DNA from: Mycobacterium sp. BK086
GTDB taxonomy: Bacteria; Actinomycetota; Actinomycetes; Mycobacteriales; Mycobacteriaceae
Direction: 5' to 3'
DNA: 64,000 nt
Assembly: GCA_004362315.1 (NCBI GenBank)
Contig: SNWL01000005.1
Coordinates: 744,001 to 808,000, forward strand
The notes under the pieces: generated by a model
What the model saw: only the letters and a program-made list of their open reading frames with translations
Databases searched by the model: none
Told to the model about the DNA's origin: nothing
Shown here: one piece after another, positions 55,816 to 64,000 of the stretch
How positions within the stretch are numbered: position 1 is the stretch's first letter
Layout of the letters: every line of letters begins with the position of its first letter
Program-made: the position numbers and the translations under genes

Positions 55816-56619
55816 ATGGCGCGATCACTGGGCCTGGCCCGCTTCGATCTCCTGCGGCCGCTGGACATGCTCTCGTCGGTGTGGTCGTCGTCGGCGGTGA
55901 GTTCCGGGGCGGCGGTGGCCTACCGGACGCTGTTCATGACCGTCAAGCGACTCGTGGTCGGGCGAACGATGACCGTGCGGCTGGACGGCGGGGACATCAC
56001 CCTGACCGTCACCGAATTCGACTCCCGGCTCGACGTGCGCAGGCTGGCCGTCGGCCAGCTCAACGATGTACGACTGGCCGCCACCGACATCCATTGGGAC
56101 GAAAAGTATTTCGAGCACGCCTCGGTGGTGCTGCACAACGTCCATCTGCGTCCGGGTGTTCCGCCAGTGTTGGTGGCCGCACCGGTCGAGGTGAGCATGG
56201 ACATTTCCACGCATGCCCTGGATGCGGTGTTCTCCGATGCGCTTCCCCGGCTGTCGGGCCAGGTGGACGACGACGGTGTCGCCCGGTTGCGCTGGGCGCG
56301 CAGGCCGGGGCTGGGCAGCGTCGAGGTCGAGGTCGAACTCGACGGGTCGACGCTGTGGCTGCATCCCCGAGCCGTCCAGACCCGCAGGCGCCGGTGGTTG
56401 CTGCCGGCCCGCACACCGGCCTACCCGGTGCGCTTGCCGGAGCTGGCCAGCGGCTTGACACTGACGAGCCTGTCGTTCGGGCCGGGCGCCCTGCATCTGA
56501 CCGGCAGCCTGCCGGAATGGCAAGCCGAGGTGCCGAGGGGACGCATCGAGGACGTCCTGACCCAGCTCAGCGCCGTTGGCCTGCCACTGAATCTGACCGG
56601 TAAGCCCCGCCGCGATTAA
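55816..56619 (+). CDS. DUF2993-family lipid-binding-like protein
   Basis: A 267-residue protein with the beta-rich pattern of DUF2993: YRTLFMTVKRLVVGRTMTVRLDGGDITLTV, RLDVRRLAVGQLNDVRLAATDI, and a basic, Arg-rich loop near 195-205. Related mycobacterial proteins (LmeA type) bind phospholipids or lipoglycan precursors. It has no evident signal peptide. The ATG follows the reductase TAG with no spacer, so the three genes form one unit. The stop shares TTAA with the convergent esterase gene. Confidence 0.75.
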   Translation: MARSLGLARFDLLRPLDMLSSVWSSSAVSSGAAVAYRTLFMTVKRLVVGRTMTVRLDGGDITLTVTEFDSRLDVRRLAVGQLNDVRLAATDIHWDEKYFEHASVVLHNVHLRPGVPPVLVAAPVEVSMDISTHALDAVFSDALPRLSGQVDDDGVARLRWARRPGLGSVEVEVELDGSTLWLHPRAVQTRRRRWLLPARTPAYPVRLPELASGLTLTSLSFGPGALHLTGSLPEWQAEVPRGRIEDVLTQLSAVGLPLNLTGKPRRD

Positions 56620-57383
56620 TCCGGTTGCAGCGGCGCCACCGGCTTGGTCGTGGTCGCGTGGACCAGCAGTTCGGCCAATTCGGCAGGGCGGGACAGGAAT
56701 GGCGAATGCGACGCGTCGATGGTCAATTGCTCGACACCGAGACGCTCGGTGACAGTGTCGGCCAGCCAGCGCGGCATCGACTTGTCCTCGGTGCACCGGA
56801 TGAAGCTGCGCGGTAAATCCGCGGCCCAGAATTGCGGGACAGACACCGGGGTGTCGTTGACCGCGCCGAACTTCTCCGGCCCCAGCCGCTCGAACGCCCA
56901 GCGCGCGGTCTCCTCGTCGCAGTCGTGGTAGAAGTAGCGCCAGGCACCCTGGAAATCGGCGAACGTCATCGCACCGGCCTCGTCGAAATGCAGGTAGCCC
57001 AACATCTCTCCGACGTCACCGTCGAATTCGCCGTCCTCGGTGTTGCGCATCGCCATCGCCTCGGGATAGGAGCGTCCTTCGCGCGGCAGTGCCGCGGCGA
57101 GGTACACGATGTGGCTGACGTCGTCGACGGCGGCGTCAGCGGCGACGGTCGCGTCAAAGCCGCCGCCGGAGTGCCCGACCAGCACGTCGCCGGGCTCGAT
57201 CACCTCCAGGATCGCGTCGCGACGGCGCGGAATGGTCCACTCCTCCAACGGATCGTCGACACGGGCACCGTGCCCGGGGAGGTCCACCGCCACCGACTGG
57301 TGGCCCATCCGGTCGAGTTCGGCGATGGTGCGATCCCAGCACCAGCTCGCGTGAAATCCACCGTGGACGAAGACGAACCGCAC
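56616..57383 (-). CDS. Alpha/beta hydrolase (esterase-like)
   Basis: A 255-residue serine hydrolase of the EstC/methylesterase type. The oxyanion motif is FVFVHGGFHASWCWDRTI at residues 3-20, the nucleophile Ser is in LVGHSGGGFDATV near residue 71, and the acid-His pair includes RWLADTVTERLG and DASHSPFLSRPAELA near 230. It starts at GTG. The gene is followed by a hypothetical protein gene on the same strand and converges with the DUF2993 gene. Confidence 0.88.
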   Translation of the reverse strand: MRFVFVHGGFHASWCWDRTIAELDRMGHQSVAVDLPGHGARVDDPLEEWTIPRRRDAILEVIEPGDVLVGHSGGGFDATVAADAAVDDVSHIVYLAAALPREGRSYPEAMAMRNTEDGEFDGDVGEMLGYLHFDEAGAMTFADFQGAWRYFYHDCDEETARWAFERLGPEKFGAVNDTPVSVPQFWAADLPRSFIRCTEDKSMPRWLADTVTERLGVEQLTIDASHSPFLSRPAELAELLVHATTTKPVAPLQPD

Positions 57384-57394
57384 CGTTGTCTCCC

Positions 57395-57952
57395 TCAGTC
57401 CCAGGCCGAGGCGACGGCCTCGGCGACGTCGATGACTTTTGCCTGTTGCGATGCCGGGCTGTCGATCTCGTCGGCGACATAGGCCGCGACGAAGCGGCGG
57501 ATCTCGGCATCGACCCCGGCGACGAGGCGGATGATCTCACCGCGCATCGATTTCGACGTCACGTTGACGGCGATGTCCGAGGACCGTGGCTTGGCGACGT
57601 CGATCACCAGCAGCAGCGGTTCGGCCGCCCGCGCGGTGGCGCGCAGCGCGATATCGCCGTCCACGGTGAACCGCTGCTTGTCGACGCGCAGATCGACGAT
57701 CAGCTCGATCACCAGCGGGATGCGCACGTTGAAGGTGATGGTGTCGCCCACGCTGCGCCGGGCAGTCGGCTGCTGGATCTTCACCTTGGCGGTGACCTTG
57801 GCCAGTCCCGCCGGCCCCTGAGCCATCGGGCCCATCTCGAATTCACCGCCGGCGATTTCGGCGAATGCCGCCGCGACACGCTCCTCGGTCACCGCGACCT
57901 CGAAGAATCGGCGACCGAATTCTTCATAGGTGACGAAGCTGTGCGTGTGCAT
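57395..57952 (-). CDS. Conserved hypothetical protein, possible lipid-binding fold
   Basis: A 185-residue protein without signal peptide or TM helix. An N-terminal helix (EEFGRRFFEVAVTEERVAAAFAEIA) leads to alternating beta strands (TFNVRIPLVIELIVDLRV, DGDIALRATARAA, LLLVIDVAKP) and a C-terminal helix (EIIRLVAGVDAEIRRFVAAYVADEI). The strand pattern recalls lipid-binding TULIP or LmeA-like folds, a weak analogy only. It ends 11 bases before the esterase gene and may be co-transcribed with it. Confidence 0.7.
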   Translation of the reverse strand: MHTHSFVTYEEFGRRFFEVAVTEERVAAAFAEIAGGEFEMGPMAQGPAGLAKVTAKVKIQQPTARRSVGDTITFNVRIPLVIELIVDLRVDKQRFTVDGDIALRATARAAEPLLLVIDVAKPRSSDIAVNVTSKSMRGEIIRLVAGVDAEIRRFVAAYVADEIDSPASQQAKVIDVAEAVASAWD

Positions 57953-58014
57953 AGAGGTCTACGTTCTCACGCCGGGGGTCGACGGCAGGGCGCGGACCGG
58001 TAACAAATGGACAA

Positions 58015-58644
58015 TCAGCGTGCGGCGATGGCGTGCCAGACCAGATCGGCGACGGCCTCGCAGTAGCTCTCCTCGATCTGTTCCCTGGTGTAGAGCGCAC
58101 GCACATTGATCGGCGCCAGCACCAGTTGCATCGCGGCGATCGTGTCGACGCCGGGCCGGATCTCGCCGCGCTCGGCGGCCCGGTCGAACACCGAGCGGAT
58201 GGCGCTGAACCGCTTGAACCAGAACGTCATGCGGGTGTCGTTGGCGAAGGCTGCGCGGTCGTCCATCACCATCGCCCGTAACAGGCTTCTGCCCATGTCG
58301 GTGTTGACCTGGCGGGCCACCATGAGAGCCAGTTCCTGGAGGTCGCAGCGCAGCGAGCCGGTGTCCGGCGGCGTCAGGACATCATCGCTCCAGAACAACA
58401 GCGCGTCGAGGGCAAGCTTGCTGCCATCACCCCAATAGCGCCTGACCAATCCCTCGTCGATCTTGTGGCGGGCACACATCGTGGGGATGTCGAACCGCTC
58501 AAGGCCCCACCGGGTCAGTTCGTCGTAGGCAGCGGACAACACGGTACGGCGGACATCGTCGGGGACATCCGCGTCCACATACTCCGAATCGGCTCCGATT
58601 TCTCCACCCCCAATCCGTGCATCGTCCGCTCGCCAGTCAACCAC
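58015..58644 (-). CDS. TetR-family regulator
   Basis: A 209-residue regulator with a divergent N-terminal HTH at about 25-65 (PDDVRRTVLSAAYDELTRWG, then IPTMCARHKIDEGLVRRYWG) and a C-terminal helical domain. The GTG start is chosen because the frame is open; no ribosome site is visible, and a downstream GTG (EYVDADV region) is possible. It lies 78 bases downstream of the DUF3556 gene on the same strand, so it may be part of, or control, the catabolic operon. Confidence 0.82.
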   Translation of the reverse strand: MVDWRADDARIGGGEIGADSEYVDADVPDDVRRTVLSAAYDELTRWGLERFDIPTMCARHKIDEGLVRRYWGDGSKLALDALLFWSDDVLTPPDTGSLRCDLQELALMVARQVNTDMGRSLLRAMVMDDRAAFANDTRMTFWFKRFSAIRSVFDRAAERGEIRPGVDTIAAMQLVLAPINVRALYTREQIEESYCEAVADLVWHAIAAR

Positions 58645-58666
58645 TCGGATCCGCGCGATATGAAGG

Positions 58667-58681
58667 GATCGTGCTGCGATC
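58667..58681. promoter_or_regulatory. Inverted repeat GATCG-TGCTG-CGATC before the TetR gene
   Basis: A 5-bp inverted repeat with a 5-bp centre lies about 25 bases upstream of the TetR start. It may be an autoregulatory operator, but short repeats of this kind arise by chance in GC-rich DNA. Confidence 0.3.
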
Positions 58682-58722
58682 TGGTACGCGCGTGTGCCAG
58701 GACTTGCCTGCGGCCGGCGGGA

Positions 58723-60435
58723 CTAAACGTGCATCGGCACGTCGTCCTGCCACGGCTGGCGGACGACGAGATCGGCAATGTCGAACGTGCCGCGCTCGAA
58801 TTCTCCGGTCGCGGCGTCGACGAGTCGGTACTGCTGACGTTGCCGGTGGATCGGCTGACCGTCGATCATGATGATGCGGAGCTCACCCGGCTCGAAATGG
58901 CAGCGCTTGTGAAGCGCCGCGACCAGGCTCTCGTTGTGCAGGTGCCCGTCGCCGAAACTCCAGCCCAACGCGTAGGCGGCGATCATCTCGCCTTCGACGA
59001 TCGCGTAGTCGCCGTCCCGCCCGGCGGGCAGCACGCGGTTCAGCAAGGTCACCACCGCGCGGCCGTGCGCATACATCGCCCGAAATGCCAGGCCCCGGTA
59101 CATGGCGATCTCGGCGTTCTCCGGGCCGACCAGCCCCTCCAGCTGCTTGTGTTGTAACGCGCCGAGGCCGATCCGCTGCGCATGGATCTTCGCCGTTGCG
59201 GATTCGGTCAGGCACCACGTCGAGATATCCCAGTTGCCCGCGTAGTAGCGCATCCCGGGCAGGAAGGACACTTTCGGCGGGGCGAGGTTGCCCAATGCGA
59301 TTGCCACCACGATGACCGCCATCAGCGCCGCGATGGCCCACGGATGGGCGACGTCGCCGAGACCGACGCCCGCGTGGGCGACGAACAGCGAGCCGATCCC
59401 GAAGATCATGAACACGTTCCACTCCAGCGGCACACCCAACGGGATCGACGTGAGGATCACCAGATGGAAGATCACCATCACGGTCGCCGCGACGGCGGTG
59501 ACGACGCCACCGCGGGAGAAGAACAGCACCACCGGAATGCCCATCTCGATGACGGTGCCGCCGTGCGCGAGCAACTGCGGAATAAGACTTGGCTGGATAT
59601 CCTCCGGGAAGCCGCGATACAGCCTCTTACGCAACCCTTTCCAGCGGACGAGCGGGCTGTTGCCCATCATCGTCGCAACCACGTAGGGAAAGTGTTTGTT
59701 CAGTTTCGACGTCGCGGCACCGATCCAGATGGCTACCATCACCAGCTTCGCCCCGACGATCATGTCCGGACCGGGAAGCAGGAAGGTCACGGTCAAGGCG
59801 CCGTAGACTTCTCCGCGGCAGGCCAGGAAGATCAGCTTGTCCCGCAAGCCCAGCACCGCAAGTAATCCGATGATGAGGGCGATGTTCCACGTCGGCAGTA
59901 CGCCAACCGAAGTGCCCAGCGCCGCAACGGGTCCGGTGCCGTCGGCGAGCAGCGCGTAAAGCGTCGCCGCCAGCAGTCCGGCGTAGAGCACGACTTCGAG
60001 GACCGTCCGGCGATCCCCCGCGGTCAGCGGAATCCGGTTCGGCCACGGCGGCAGGCGGATGGTGCCGGGGCGAAGCCAGTACAGCACCGAGCCCATCGGT
60101 GGCTTGATCTTTCCGGTCAGCGGCCCGAATCCGCAGCCCAGGCCCAGCACCTCGAACAGCAGCGACCACAACACGACCTTCTGGAAGACGATCGGCTCGC
60201 TCCACCACGACGTGATGCCGGTCCACCCGTCGATTCCCTTGGTGGACAAGGCAAAGCAGATTCCACCGAGGATGAACAGCCCGATCTTCACGATGTACAC
60301 CAGGTAGAGGACGTCGGGATTTCCCATGCCTCGCTCGGCGATATGACGCACCAGTGGTTGAAGGCGTTCGGATCGGCTGCCCCGCTGCCAGGCCGGGTAG
60401 TCGATCTTCGGTGAGTCGGCTTTGAGAAATCCCAT
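58723..60435 (-). CDS. DUF3556 transmembrane protein
   Basis: A 570-residue protein with eight to ten TM helices over residues 40-380 and a soluble C-terminal domain at about 390-570. The start MGFLKADSPKIDYPAWQRGS is the typical beginning of this mycobacterial family. The membrane part (WCVGP-like segments such as LPTWNIALIIGLLAVLGLRD) recalls the HTTM/carboxylase fold, with which I cannot prove homology. The ATG lies five bases after the epoxide-hydrolase stop, so it shares the operon. Role unknown; perhaps membrane oxidation or transport of the substrate. Confidence 0.82.
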   Translation of the reverse strand: MGFLKADSPKIDYPAWQRGSRSERLQPLVRHIAERGMGNPDVLYLVYIVKIGLFILGGICFALSTKGIDGWTGITSWWSEPIVFQKVVLWSLLFEVLGLGCGFGPLTGKIKPPMGSVLYWLRPGTIRLPPWPNRIPLTAGDRRTVLEVVLYAGLLAATLYALLADGTGPVAALGTSVGVLPTWNIALIIGLLAVLGLRDKLIFLACRGEVYGALTVTFLLPGPDMIVGAKLVMVAIWIGAATSKLNKHFPYVVATMMGNSPLVRWKGLRKRLYRGFPEDIQPSLIPQLLAHGGTVIEMGIPVVLFFSRGGVVTAVAATVMVIFHLVILTSIPLGVPLEWNVFMIFGIGSLFVAHAGVGLGDVAHPWAIAALMAVIVVAIALGNLAPPKVSFLPGMRYYAGNWDISTWCLTESATAKIHAQRIGLGALQHKQLEGLVGPENAEIAMYRGLAFRAMYAHGRAVVTLLNRVLPAGRDGDYAIVEGEMIAAYALGWSFGDGHLHNESLVAALHKRCHFEPGELRIIMIDGQPIHRQRQQYRLVDAATGEFERGTFDIADLVVRQPWQDDVPMHV

Positions 60436-60440
60436 CGGGC

Positions 60441-61583
60441 TCAGAACACCTTGAGGTCCCGGAGCGTGTCGCCGTAGGTGTTGACGTCGGCGGCGAAGAG
60501 TTCCGGTTGTTCGAAGGCGGCGAAGTGGCCCCCTCGGTCCTGCACGCTGTGATGCACCAGGTTGTACCGGCGTTCCGCCCACACCCGAGGTGTCTGCAAC
60601 AGCTCGAACGGATACACGGCGTACCCGGTCGGGACGTCGACGCGGCCGTGCCAGTCGCTGAGCGCCGAATTGCCCGCTCGGCTCGCTTCGCAGTAGAGCC
60701 GCGCCGCCGACGTCGCCGTGCCGGTGAGCCAGTACATCATCAGGTTGTCGATCAGCCGATCGGTGCGGATCGGCATGCCGTCGCGGATATCGCACCAGGC
60801 GTGAAACTTCTCCAGGATCCAGCCGGCCAGGCCCAGCGGCGAATCGTCCAGCCCGAAGCCCAGGGAGTGCGGCCGGGTCGACTGGATGTCCATGTACGCG
60901 GTTCCGTCCACGATCCGCTGGGCTGAGGAAACAACCGCTGCCAGTTCGGTTTCCGTCACGCCGTTCATGGTCTCGGCGGGGTCGCCATCGAACGGGGAGA
61001 ACAGCATGTTGGTGTGGATGGCCGCCACCCGTGGCGCGTGGTGCTCGCCGAGATGGCGGACGACGAGTGCTCCCCAGTCACCGCCCTGTGCGAGGTAGCG
61101 GTCGTACCCGAGGTGAGCCATCACGTCGTCGACGGCTGCGGCGACCGTTGCGACATCGACGCCTCGTCGGGTGGTCGGACCCGAGAAGCCGTACCCGGGC
61201 ATCGAGGCGACGACCATGTGGAAGCGTTCCCGCAGCAAGGGCAATACGTCGAGGAATTCGACGATGGAGCCCGGCCAGCCGTGCACGAGCACCATTGGGA
61301 TCGCGTCGGCATTGTCGGACCGGACGTGCAGCAGGTGCACCCGCTGGCCGGCCGCGGTGGTGGTGTGTGAGCCCCACTGGTTGAGCTCGGCTTCGGTTGC
61401 CCGCCAGTCGTATCCGTCGCGCCAGCGGTCGATCACAGTCCGCAGGAAGGCCTGCTCGGTGCCGTAATCCCACCCGCTGTCCGGCAATTCGGCCGGGAAT
61501 CGCGCGGAGTCGAGGCGGCGTTGCAGGTCGTCGAGGTCGGCTTGGGGAACCTCGATCGGAGACGATGTCAGCATGGCGGTCAT
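60441..61583 (-). CDS. Epoxide hydrolase (EHN family)
   Basis: A 380-residue alpha/beta hydrolase with an EHN N-terminal domain (EVPQADLDDLQRRLDSARFP). Core: LVHGWPGSIVEFLDVLP near 97, nucleophile Asp in YLAQGGDWGALVVRHLG near 170, and the C-terminal His in DRGGHFAAFEQPELF near residue 360. It opens epoxides to diols, possibly the product of the neighbouring Rieske oxygenase. ATG overlaps the Rieske stop (ATGA). Confidence 0.91.
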   Translation of the reverse strand: MTAMLTSSPIEVPQADLDDLQRRLDSARFPAELPDSGWDYGTEQAFLRTVIDRWRDGYDWRATEAELNQWGSHTTTAAGQRVHLLHVRSDNADAIPMVLVHGWPGSIVEFLDVLPLLRERFHMVVASMPGYGFSGPTTRRGVDVATVAAAVDDVMAHLGYDRYLAQGGDWGALVVRHLGEHHAPRVAAIHTNMLFSPFDGDPAETMNGVTETELAAVVSSAQRIVDGTAYMDIQSTRPHSLGFGLDDSPLGLAGWILEKFHAWCDIRDGMPIRTDRLIDNLMMYWLTGTATSAARLYCEASRAGNSALSDWHGRVDVPTGYAVYPFELLQTPRVWAERRYNLVHHSVQDRGGHFAAFEQPELFAADVNTYGDTLRDLKVF

Positions 61584-62704
61584 CCTGCCAGCGCCTGGTT
61601 CCGGACCGATGCCAGATGATGCAACAGCGGCTCGTTTCGCCCGAACACGACATGGTCGACACCGGCCTCGAGCCCACGCTGGCATGCCGCCGCCATCGGG
61701 AAGTCCTGGCCGTCCAGCACCTGTGCGGCCCCGTCGATTCCCATCTTGTACCAGGCCCGCTCCTCGTCAGTGGTGATCTCCTTGGGCGCCCCGATGGAGA
61801 GATAGAGAACGGTCTCGCCAGGATTCTTGCCGGGGTAGGCCCGCAGCATTTGCGAGGTTCCCGGAGCTTCGATCAACACACAGCTCGGGAACAGCCCGTA
61901 CACGACCGTGCCGAAGAACTGGTCGGGCCAGTCGGCCTCGGGTTGGTCGCGGAACTGCACGATGTCGCGGAATGGGAAGGACCAGCGAATGTGGCGAGCG
62001 TAGATGTCGATGACGGAGTTGTTGGACGCCAATGGATCAAGGGTATCGGCGTGGACGTAGGGAAAGTGGTAGCCCTCGAAGTTCACGTCGACGGCGAGTT
62101 TCCAATTGCAGGCAAGGTCGAAACGCCGGGTCTCGACATGGTGATTGTGATCAAAGCCGTATTCCGACAACGGCATTGCGATGTCGCCGAGAGCATCGGA
62201 GACGTCGACGTCACTGGAGAGCCCCACGACGAGCAGCCCTGCCTGATCGCTGACCGGCAGCGGGATCAGCCCGCGCTGCTCCAGGTCGGCTCCGGCGAAC
62301 ATTTTTCGCGCTGGTGTCCCGACCAGCCGGCCGTCCAGTCCGTAGCTCCACCCGTGATACGGGCAGCTGAACATTCGTGTCTTGCCGCAATCGGCCGCGA
62401 CCTGCGCCCCGCGGTGGGCGCATCCGTTGACGAATGCGCGCAGCGTGCCGTCCTTGCCGCGGGCGACGAGCACGGGTACGCCCAGCACGTCTTTGGTGGT
62501 GTACTGCCCCGGCGCGGCAACCTCACCCGCCCAACCGATCACGTGCGGCACCCGGCGCAACATCTGCACATCGGCAGCGAAGCGGTCCGGGTCGACGTAC
62601 GCCTCCCGGGGTTCACACCAGACGTCGTCGGCGACGTCCAGGGTGTCGTTCTCGAAGTGTTTGAGTACCCGGCGTGTCAGTTCCAGGGCTTCCTGTCGCG
62701 GCAT
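61580..62704 (-). CDS. Rieske-type non-heme iron oxygenase, alpha subunit
   Basis: A 374-residue oxygenase. The Rieske centre is CAHRG then CPYHGWSYG, near residues 95-115. The catalytic iron ligands are in NFEGYHFPYVH near residue 220, with Glu in place of the bridging Asp of most ring-hydroxylating enzymes, as in carnitine- or glycine-betaine-type members. Family members hydroxylate aromatics, steroids or quaternary amines. No reductase or ferredoxin gene is next to it. Start: ATG 62704 (MPRQEALELT); the frame is open further upstream within the next gene. Confidence 0.92.
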   Translation of the reverse strand: MPRQEALELTRRVLKHFENDTLDVADDVWCEPREAYVDPDRFAADVQMLRRVPHVIGWAGEVAAPGQYTTKDVLGVPVLVARGKDGTLRAFVNGCAHRGAQVAADCGKTRMFSCPYHGWSYGLDGRLVGTPARKMFAGADLEQRGLIPLPVSDQAGLLVVGLSSDVDVSDALGDIAMPLSEYGFDHNHHVETRRFDLACNWKLAVDVNFEGYHFPYVHADTLDPLASNNSVIDIYARHIRWSFPFRDIVQFRDQPEADWPDQFFGTVVYGLFPSCVLIEAPGTSQMLRAYPGKNPGETVLYLSIGAPKEITTDEERAWYKMGIDGAAQVLDGQDFPMAAACQRGLEAGVDHVVFGRNEPLLHHLASVRNQALAG

Positions 62705-62712
62705 GGGACACC

Positions 62713-63612
62713 TCACCTCGTCTCGACGAGAGCCGACCGGACGGCACGGCACTGGCTGGCGAAGAACCGTTGAGAGACAGCGGCATTCGATGCGATGAGA
62801 TCGAACGCATGGAAGGCGCCGTCGGCGATCTGCTCGTGAACCTGAACGCCGGCCTGACGCAACCGGTCTGCGTACGCGCGGCATTCGTCGTAGAAGAGGT
62901 CGCGGCTGCCGACGCCGATCCATGCCGGCGCCAGGCCGGAGAGGTCGGCACGGCGTGCCGGTACGGCCTGCTGCGGGTCGGCACCGGCGAGGTACCACTG
63001 CCAGGCCAGCCGGTTGTCGCTCGCGGTCCACATCACCCGACGTGTCCGCTCCCCGGGTGTCCGGTCGTCGAGCATCGGATACACCATCATCTGCAAGGCG
63101 AGATCGATCTCGCCCCGGTCGTGGGCCAGCTGGGCCACCGCCGCGGTGAATCCCCCACCGGCGCTTGCTCCGCCGACGCCAATGCGTGCCGGGTCCACCC
63201 ACGGCTGCGCCGCGATCCACTGCAGCGCGGCATAGCAGTCTTCCAGTGGCGTGGGGTACGGATGCTCCGGCGCGAGCCGATGCTCGACCGCCACCACGGC
63301 CACGTCGGTGAAGTTGACCAGCTTGCGGCAGAACCGGTCCTCTTGGGCGGCCGATCCCATGATCGTGCCGCCACCGTGGATCCACAACAATGCGGGGCCA
63401 GGAGCCGACTGACCGACAGGACGATGAACCCGCACTGTGACAGCCGGTTTCACGACCGCGACGTCGACATCGCGTACCTTCCCGACCCGGGCCGCGAAAC
63501 CCATCAGGGCGCGGGGCAGCGTCAAACCCCGGTGCAGTGCGTACCCCTTCGGCAGTACGCGCGCGAATGTCCGGAGTTCCGGATCGAACTGGGCGTAGTC
63601 GAGATCACCCAC
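62713..63612 (-). CDS. Alpha/beta hydrolase (HSL/lipase-esterase type)
   Basis: A 299-residue serine hydrolase of the hormone-sensitive-lipase group. Oxyanion motif WIHGGGTIMGS near 95, nucleophile Ser in GGASAGGGFTAAV near residue 163, and His in DGAFHAFDLIAS near 270. The GTG start at 63612 lies eight bases inside the amidohydrolase gene's 3' end. The open frame continues farther upstream but is out of register with a real start. It belongs to the same operon as the Rieske oxygenase. Confidence 0.88.
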   Translation of the reverse strand: MGDLDYAQFDPELRTFARVLPKGYALHRGLTLPRALMGFAARVGKVRDVDVAVVKPAVTVRVHRPVGQSAPGPALLWIHGGGTIMGSAAQEDRFCRKLVNFTDVAVVAVEHRLAPEHPYPTPLEDCYAALQWIAAQPWVDPARIGVGGASAGGGFTAAVAQLAHDRGEIDLALQMMVYPMLDDRTPGERTRRVMWTASDNRLAWQWYLAGADPQQAVPARRADLSGLAPAWIGVGSRDLFYDECRAYADRLRQAGVQVHEQIADGAFHAFDLIASNAAVSQRFFASQCRAVRSALVETR

Positions 63613-64000
63613 CGGTCGTCGCACCCGCCGCAACCCGGGGTGCCGGAACCTTTCGCCCGGCGCGCAGGAAGCTGCCGGTGCGCTCGGTCCCCACCAATTC
63701 GGTCGGGACCCCGTTGCGGAAAACCGTTCGGCCGCCGACGAGAACCGCAGCAACGGTGTCGTCATTGCGATTCACCATGCGACTCAGCCCGCCGTACTGT
63801 TCGACGGATTCCTCGGCGTAGACACTCAGTGATTCGTCCAGGTGTGCCGGATCGATGACCGCGACGTCCGCACGGTCGCCGACACGCAGATGCCCCGCGT
63901 CCAGCGAATACCAGTCGGCCAGTTCGCCCGTCAGCCGGTGCACCGCATGCTCGACGGTCATGAATTCCGCTCCGGCCTGCGCGCTTTGATGAACATGCCG
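63605..64000 (-). CDS. Amidohydrolase-family protein, C-terminal part (cut by window edge)
   Basis: The frame is open to the end of the window, so only the last 131 codons are seen. The visible stretch has ADWYSLDAGHLRVGDRADVAVIDPAHL, the metal-dependent-hydrolase C-terminal beta domain, with RMVNRNDDTVAAVLVGGRTVFRNG after it. This pattern is shared by N-acyl-D-amino-acid deacylases and related amidohydrolases. The stop overlaps the downstream hydrolase start by 8 nt. It is probably the first or an early gene of the operon. Confidence 0.85.
   Translation of the reverse strand, partial: RHVHQSAQAGAEFMTVEHAVHRLTGELADWYSLDAGHLRVGDRADVAVIDPAHLDESLSVYAEESVEQYGGLSRMVNRNDDTVAAVLVGGRTVFRNGVPTELVGTERTGSFLRAGRKVPAPRVAAGATTGG

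Overview
The window is high-GC DNA from a mycobacterium, most likely a non-tuberculous, fast-growing (Mycolicibacterium-type) species. The evidence is the presence of garA, secA2, DUF881/small-basic-protein genes, the BacA-type ABC exporter, DUF3556, DUF222/13E12 and a PknF-like kinase, the frequent GTG starts, and the gene order from about 0 to 22.5 kb. That order follows the M. tuberculosis Rv1815-Rv1834 region as I remember it, with insertions. No rRNA, tRNA, CRISPR array or recognisable insertion sequence was seen.

Layout. (1) 0-12.8 kb, mostly minus strand: secA2, pgsA2-like, DUF881-small basic-DUF881, gcvH, garA, two MerR regulators around a bifunctional-nuclease family gene, then a tandem glycine riboswitch driving gcvP (glycine decarboxylase). 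A small secreted protein and an Asp-nucleophile alpha/beta hydrolase close the left end. (2) 12.8-22.5 kb: an FAD monooxygenase, a BacA-like ABC transporter, a NarL-type two-component system, a KstD-like flavoprotein with a VOC protein, a TetR regulator facing an F420-type (DUF385) protein, and a secreted trypsin-like protein. (3) 22.6-35.6 kb, an accessory metabolic and efflux stretch: amine oxidase-like flavoprotein, a KhtTU-like K+/H+ antiporter pair, sterol desaturase, type B carboxylesterase, paired SMR pumps, an MFS pump, malQ, NUDIX, LLM oxidoreductase, SnoaL-like protein and a DUF222-HNH protein. (4) 35.6-39.2 kb: a receptor-type nucleotide cyclase overlapping an MscS channel that carries a cyclic-nucleotide-binding domain; both look degenerate at their ligand or catalytic sites. 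(5) 39.2-51.7 kb: an 11-gene minus-strand operon pairing a Dpp-type ABC importer with allantoinase, an allantoin-racemase-like protein, allantoicase, an isochorismatase-like amidohydrolase, a metallo-beta-lactamase-fold hydrolase, an HRI1-like protein and a 2OG-Fe(II)-type oxygenase. It is divergent from a TetR gene, and two copies of the palindrome CTGTC-N4-GACAG lie in the shared intergenic region. (6) 51.7-57.9 kb: a PknF-like kinase, a secreted protein, and a three-gene unit coding a ferritin-like PF10118 protein, a 2Fe-2S oxidoreductase and a DUF2993 protein, followed by an esterase and a hypothetical protein. (7) 58-64 kb: a catabolic operon of amidohydrolase (cut by the window edge), alpha/beta hydrolase, Rieske oxygenase, epoxide hydrolase, DUF3556 membrane protein and a TetR gene.

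The best candidates for an undescribed system are the ureide uptake-and-degradation operon with its two-site TetR switch (39.2-51.7 kb), and the cyclase-channel pair in which both sensor partners have lost canonical residues. Family assignments come from motif recognition and memory of the families; no searches were run.
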